A DNA stretch of 7,409 nucleotides from an uncultured Bacteroidales bacterium (lineage in GTDB: Bacteria; Bacteroidota; Bacteroidia; Bacteroidales; Paludibacteraceae), in NCBI GenBank assembly GCA_934725535.1, contig CAKVBV010000089.1, forward strand, positions 1 to 7,409, written 5' to 3'. Numbering within the stretch: position 1 is the first letter of the stretch; each line of letters begins with the position of its first letter. The notes under the pieces are model-generated. The model saw nothing but the letters and a program-made list of their open reading frames with translations. It was not told the origin of the DNA and did not search any database. A program made the translations under genes and the position numbers. Of the stretch, positions 5,394 to 7,409 are shown in pieces.

Positions 5394-7247
5394 TTATAAC
5401 TTATACCCTGTTGCTTTCAATTTCTCTATAAGTTCCAATTGCTCTTGCGTCAAAGTTTGTGGGGGTGTAACTTTATTGGTTGCTGTACTATTCAGATATT
5501 CCTCGTTCCACTTTTTCAAAGTATTCCATATATCATTGACCACATTTTGGTCTCTTTCTTGAATATTTTGTGGTGTCCATTCTTCATATTGCAGCAACTC
5601 TCTGACAGCACCAATAACCGAATTCTGATATTTTTCTTTCTTTGTACTGAAAAATCCATTACCCGCTTGGATATTCAATTTCTGCTCAAACGGAACCTTA
5701 TTGCCTATATGCTCTATCAATTCTTGTTCTGTTTCCGAAATATCAAAATAGTGTGAATCCCACTTTTGCGGAAAGATATGTTCTATTTGCCAATTAGCAG
5801 GCAACAGGCACTTTACAATATCATTCTCCACTATTTGTTGATGATTATAAGCATACAATTTCAGCAACATACTTAATAAGCGGTAATGGGGACGCACTAT
5901 GAGTTGCTTGAAATCTTCTTCAGTAAATGGCATTGGCATCGCGCCGAAGGCTGTTTCAAACGAAGGGTGGTTGGTAGCCAATATATCCACATTCAATTTA
6001 GGAACATAGTTTTTGATTGCATTTACTGACGGGTAATATACAAATCGGATAATACATTCATATATCAACTTGTGCAAAAACAATAAAAATGTACGTTCAA
6101 AATCCTGTTCTGTATGGTGGGCAAGATAAAATACCAACATCGGGTAGTTGATATATTCATTTGGATAAGAAATCAGGATGTCTAACGCTTGACGTATTTG
6201 TGCATTGTTATCCCAATGCTCCCCCTCTATGTCATAGTTGCCATAGATTACTTTCCAGATATTCAATATCTTTGTCAATTGCTCTAACAAATCGCCTTGA
6301 TACAATCGTTCTCCTTTCTTATCCAAATAGTAAGTACGGACACTCGGATTAGTTGTGTTCTTATCTCCCTCTTTGGCACGCAAATATGGCATATAATAAG
6401 TAAACAAAGAGGTGATATTATCGCGCAGTTGCAAATTGATTGTATCTTGTTCTATTTCTTTCCACTTTTCTATAAATACTTTCTTCTCTACATCCGATAG
6501 CGGGTTATACATCTTTGCCTTAAATATATCGGCATGCGATAAAGGAAGACCTCTATTATTGAGTGTAGAGAATATCGTTAATGCCGTATCTTGTGTATCT
6601 GCAGTAATCGGTAATACAATCACTTGATTCAATAACGCATAGACAAAATCATATACACCATTTGATACGCCCGACTGACGCTTACAGAAGTTTTCCAATA
6701 AGGACTGGAACAAACGATAATTCTTGGAATAATTGTCTTTTGCCTTGTATGTTGTTTCTCCGGTCTCCAATATGTGGAAAAATATCTCATTCCCTTCATT
6801 ATTGATAACTCTAGAACTGATTAAAGGAATGGTTCTATCTATTTTCCCTGTCAGTTTGCCCGCTTTCCATAAACAAGACGATATTTCTCGTATAAAGTTT
6901 TGTGCTTCCTCACTACTTTTATCCTCACTATGTTCTAATTTGTATAATATCGCACGTAATAATAAAAACAAAGATGTCAAACGTTGCTGCCCATCAATAA
7001 TTTCACATTCATCATTCTCATTGATATAAGATACAATGCTACCTAAAAAGTACATTGCGCCCTCTTTTTCAGACCCACCGACATTGATAGAAAATTCCGT
7101 AATATCCTCAAATAGTGTAGTTACTTGCTCCTCTGTCCAAGAATAAGGACGTTGGTATTCAGGAATAACAAACTTGTGAGTTGTTCCACCTTTGAGCAAG
7201 TCTTCTACTTTTACCTTATTAACACTGATTACTGTCTGTCCTGCCAT
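5394..7247 (-). CDS. DUF262-DUF1524 protein (GmrSD-like, presumptive modification-dependent restriction/anti-phage nuclease)
   Basis: This 617-residue single-chain protein has an N-terminal DUF262 domain and a C-terminal DUF1524 His-Me-finger (HNH-type) nuclease domain. DUF262 hallmarks are PEYQRPYSWTEEQ (29-41), LGSIVSY followed by IIDGQQRLTSLFLL (83-96, the DGQQR nucleotide-binding/hydrolysis motif at 85-89) and FSTLNNRGLPLSHADIFKAK (226-245). DUF1524 hallmarks are IEHIFPQKW (488-496, HxxP with His490 and Pro493), IGNKVPFEQKLN (514-525) and FFSTKKEKYQNS (532-543). All key residues are intact, so it looks active. Known relatives are GmrSD of E. coli (type IV restriction of glucosylated hydroxymethylcytosine DNA), BrxU of BREX islands and SspE of phosphorothioate systems. 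The target of this one is unknown. No modification genes are visible nearby. The gene is strikingly AT-rich compared with its neighbours, suggesting acquisition. It has its own promoter at 7292-7323 and no signal peptide or membrane segment. Confidence 0.9.
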   Translation of the reverse strand: MAGQTVISVNKVKVEDLLKGGTTHKFVIPEYQRPYSWTEEQVTTLFEDITEFSINVGGSEKEGAMYFLGSIVSYINENDECEIIDGQQRLTSLFLLLRAILYKLEHSEDKSSEEAQNFIREISSCLWKAGKLTGKIDRTIPLISSRVINNEGNEIFFHILETGETTYKAKDNYSKNYRLFQSLLENFCKRQSGVSNGVYDFVYALLNQVIVLPITADTQDTALTIFSTLNNRGLPLSHADIFKAKMYNPLSDVEKKVFIEKWKEIEQDTINLQLRDNITSLFTYYMPYLRAKEGDKNTTNPSVRTYYLDKKGERLYQGDLLEQLTKILNIWKVIYGNYDIEGEHWDNNAQIRQALDILISYPNEYINYPMLVFYLAHHTEQDFERTFLLFLHKLIYECIIRFVYYPSVNAIKNYVPKLNVDILATNHPSFETAFGAMPMPFTEEDFKQLIVRPHYRLLSMLLKLYAYNHQQIVENDIVKCLLPANWQIEHIFPQKWDSHYFDISETEQELIEHIGNKVPFEQKLNIQAGNGFFSTKKEKYQNSVIGAVRELLQYEEWTPQNIQERDQNVVNDIWNTLKKWNEEYLNSTATNKVTPPQTLTQEQLELIEKLKATGYKL

Positions 7248-7291
7248 AGTATCAAATTCTATTAGTTGATTATTGATTTTTTATTTGCCTA

Positions 7292-7323
7292 CAAAGATAA
7301 TACATTTTTATAATATGCACAAG
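7292..7323 (-). promoter_or_regulatory. Bacteroidetes-type promoter of the DUF262-DUF1524 gene
   Basis: Read on the minus strand, the -33 box is CTTG (7323-7320, one mismatch to TTTG), then a 20-nt spacer, then TATCTTTG (7299-7292), an exact TAnnTTTG. The expected transcription start is near 7286-7288, leaving a 5' leader of about 40 nt before the ATG at 7247-7245. The same spacing is seen in the ansA promoter. Confidence 0.75.
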
Positions 7324-7333
7324 TAGAATACAA

Positions 7334-7374
7334 AAAAGAGGCTGTCTAACAAGTATCGTTTGGCAGTCTCTTTT
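7334..7374. terminator. Terminator hairpin upstream of the DUF262 gene
   Basis: A 13-bp stem pairs aaaagaggctgtc (7334-7346) with ggcagtctctttt (7362-7374), with two G-T pairs and a 15-nt loop. The A-run and T-run flanks make it usable in both directions. It lies outside the DUF262 promoter, so it most likely ends a transcript arriving from the right, beyond the window. No gene is visible in 7375-7409. Confidence 0.75.
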
Positions 7375-7409
7375 CTGTAGAGTATGGTTGTGTGTAAAAT
7401 ATAAAAGTT

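Noticed and set aside
4897..7247. DUF262 gene plus HD gene as a toxin-antitoxin or CBASS-like module
   Set aside because: No cyclase, effector or small antitoxin-like partner is visible. The HD protein is a hydrolase-type domain without a nucleotidyltransferase, and the composition of the two genes differs.

Overview
The window looks like chromosomal DNA from a member of the Bacteroidales, in the broad Prevotella/Bacteroides/Porphyromonas neighbourhood. Four things point there: two promoters of the Bacteroidetes type (a TTTG-like -33 box, a 20-nt spacer and TAnnTTTG), A/T-rich start contexts without strong Shine-Dalgarno sequences, a surface protein ending in the RDGQVYILHEGKVY...TGVEVK tail familiar from secreted Bacteroidales proteins, and an AATTAAGAATT intergenic repeat. 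I cannot name the species.

Layout. (1) 1-959, plus strand: the 3' end of a gene for a secreted repeat protein made of 66-residue divergent InlB B-repeat (PF18998-like) units in exact 198-bp register, with a short C-terminal sorting-type tail. (2) 960-1301: an intergenic stretch with several hairpins, a strong terminator, a near-perfect promoter and a GC-rich leader with competing stems. (3) 1302-3777, plus strand: a two-gene operon, type I L-asparaginase (ansA) and an M20 aminoacyl-histidine-type dipeptidase (pepD), separated by 4 nt. (4) 3778-3926: a convergent intergenic region with an AT-rich direct repeat and a terminator hairpin. (5) 7247-3927, minus strand: a DUF262-DUF1524 (GmrSD-like) presumptive defence nuclease, then a small HD-domain protein related to (p)ppGpp hydrolases, then a CDF-family metal-cation transporter. 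Gaps are 53 and 19 nt. (6) 7248-7409: the promoter of the DUF262 gene and a terminator belonging to whatever lies to the right.

How the parts relate. AnsA and PepD both release free amino acids in the cytoplasm (Asn to Asp plus ammonia; dipeptides to amino acids), so co-transcription fits peptide and amino-acid catabolism. The DUF262-DUF1524 gene is much more AT-rich than its neighbours (32-33% GC in two sampled 60-base lines, against 55% in pepD and 57% in the CDF gene). With its own promoter, this suggests a horizontally acquired defence gene placed upstream of a resident HD-CDF pair. The most interesting observations are the alternating A-B-A-B mosaic of the 198-bp repeats, an HD domain that keeps its metal site but lacks the Arg-Lys pair of alarmone hydrolases, and the stand-alone GmrSD-like gene. 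Nothing here is clearly a wholly new system.
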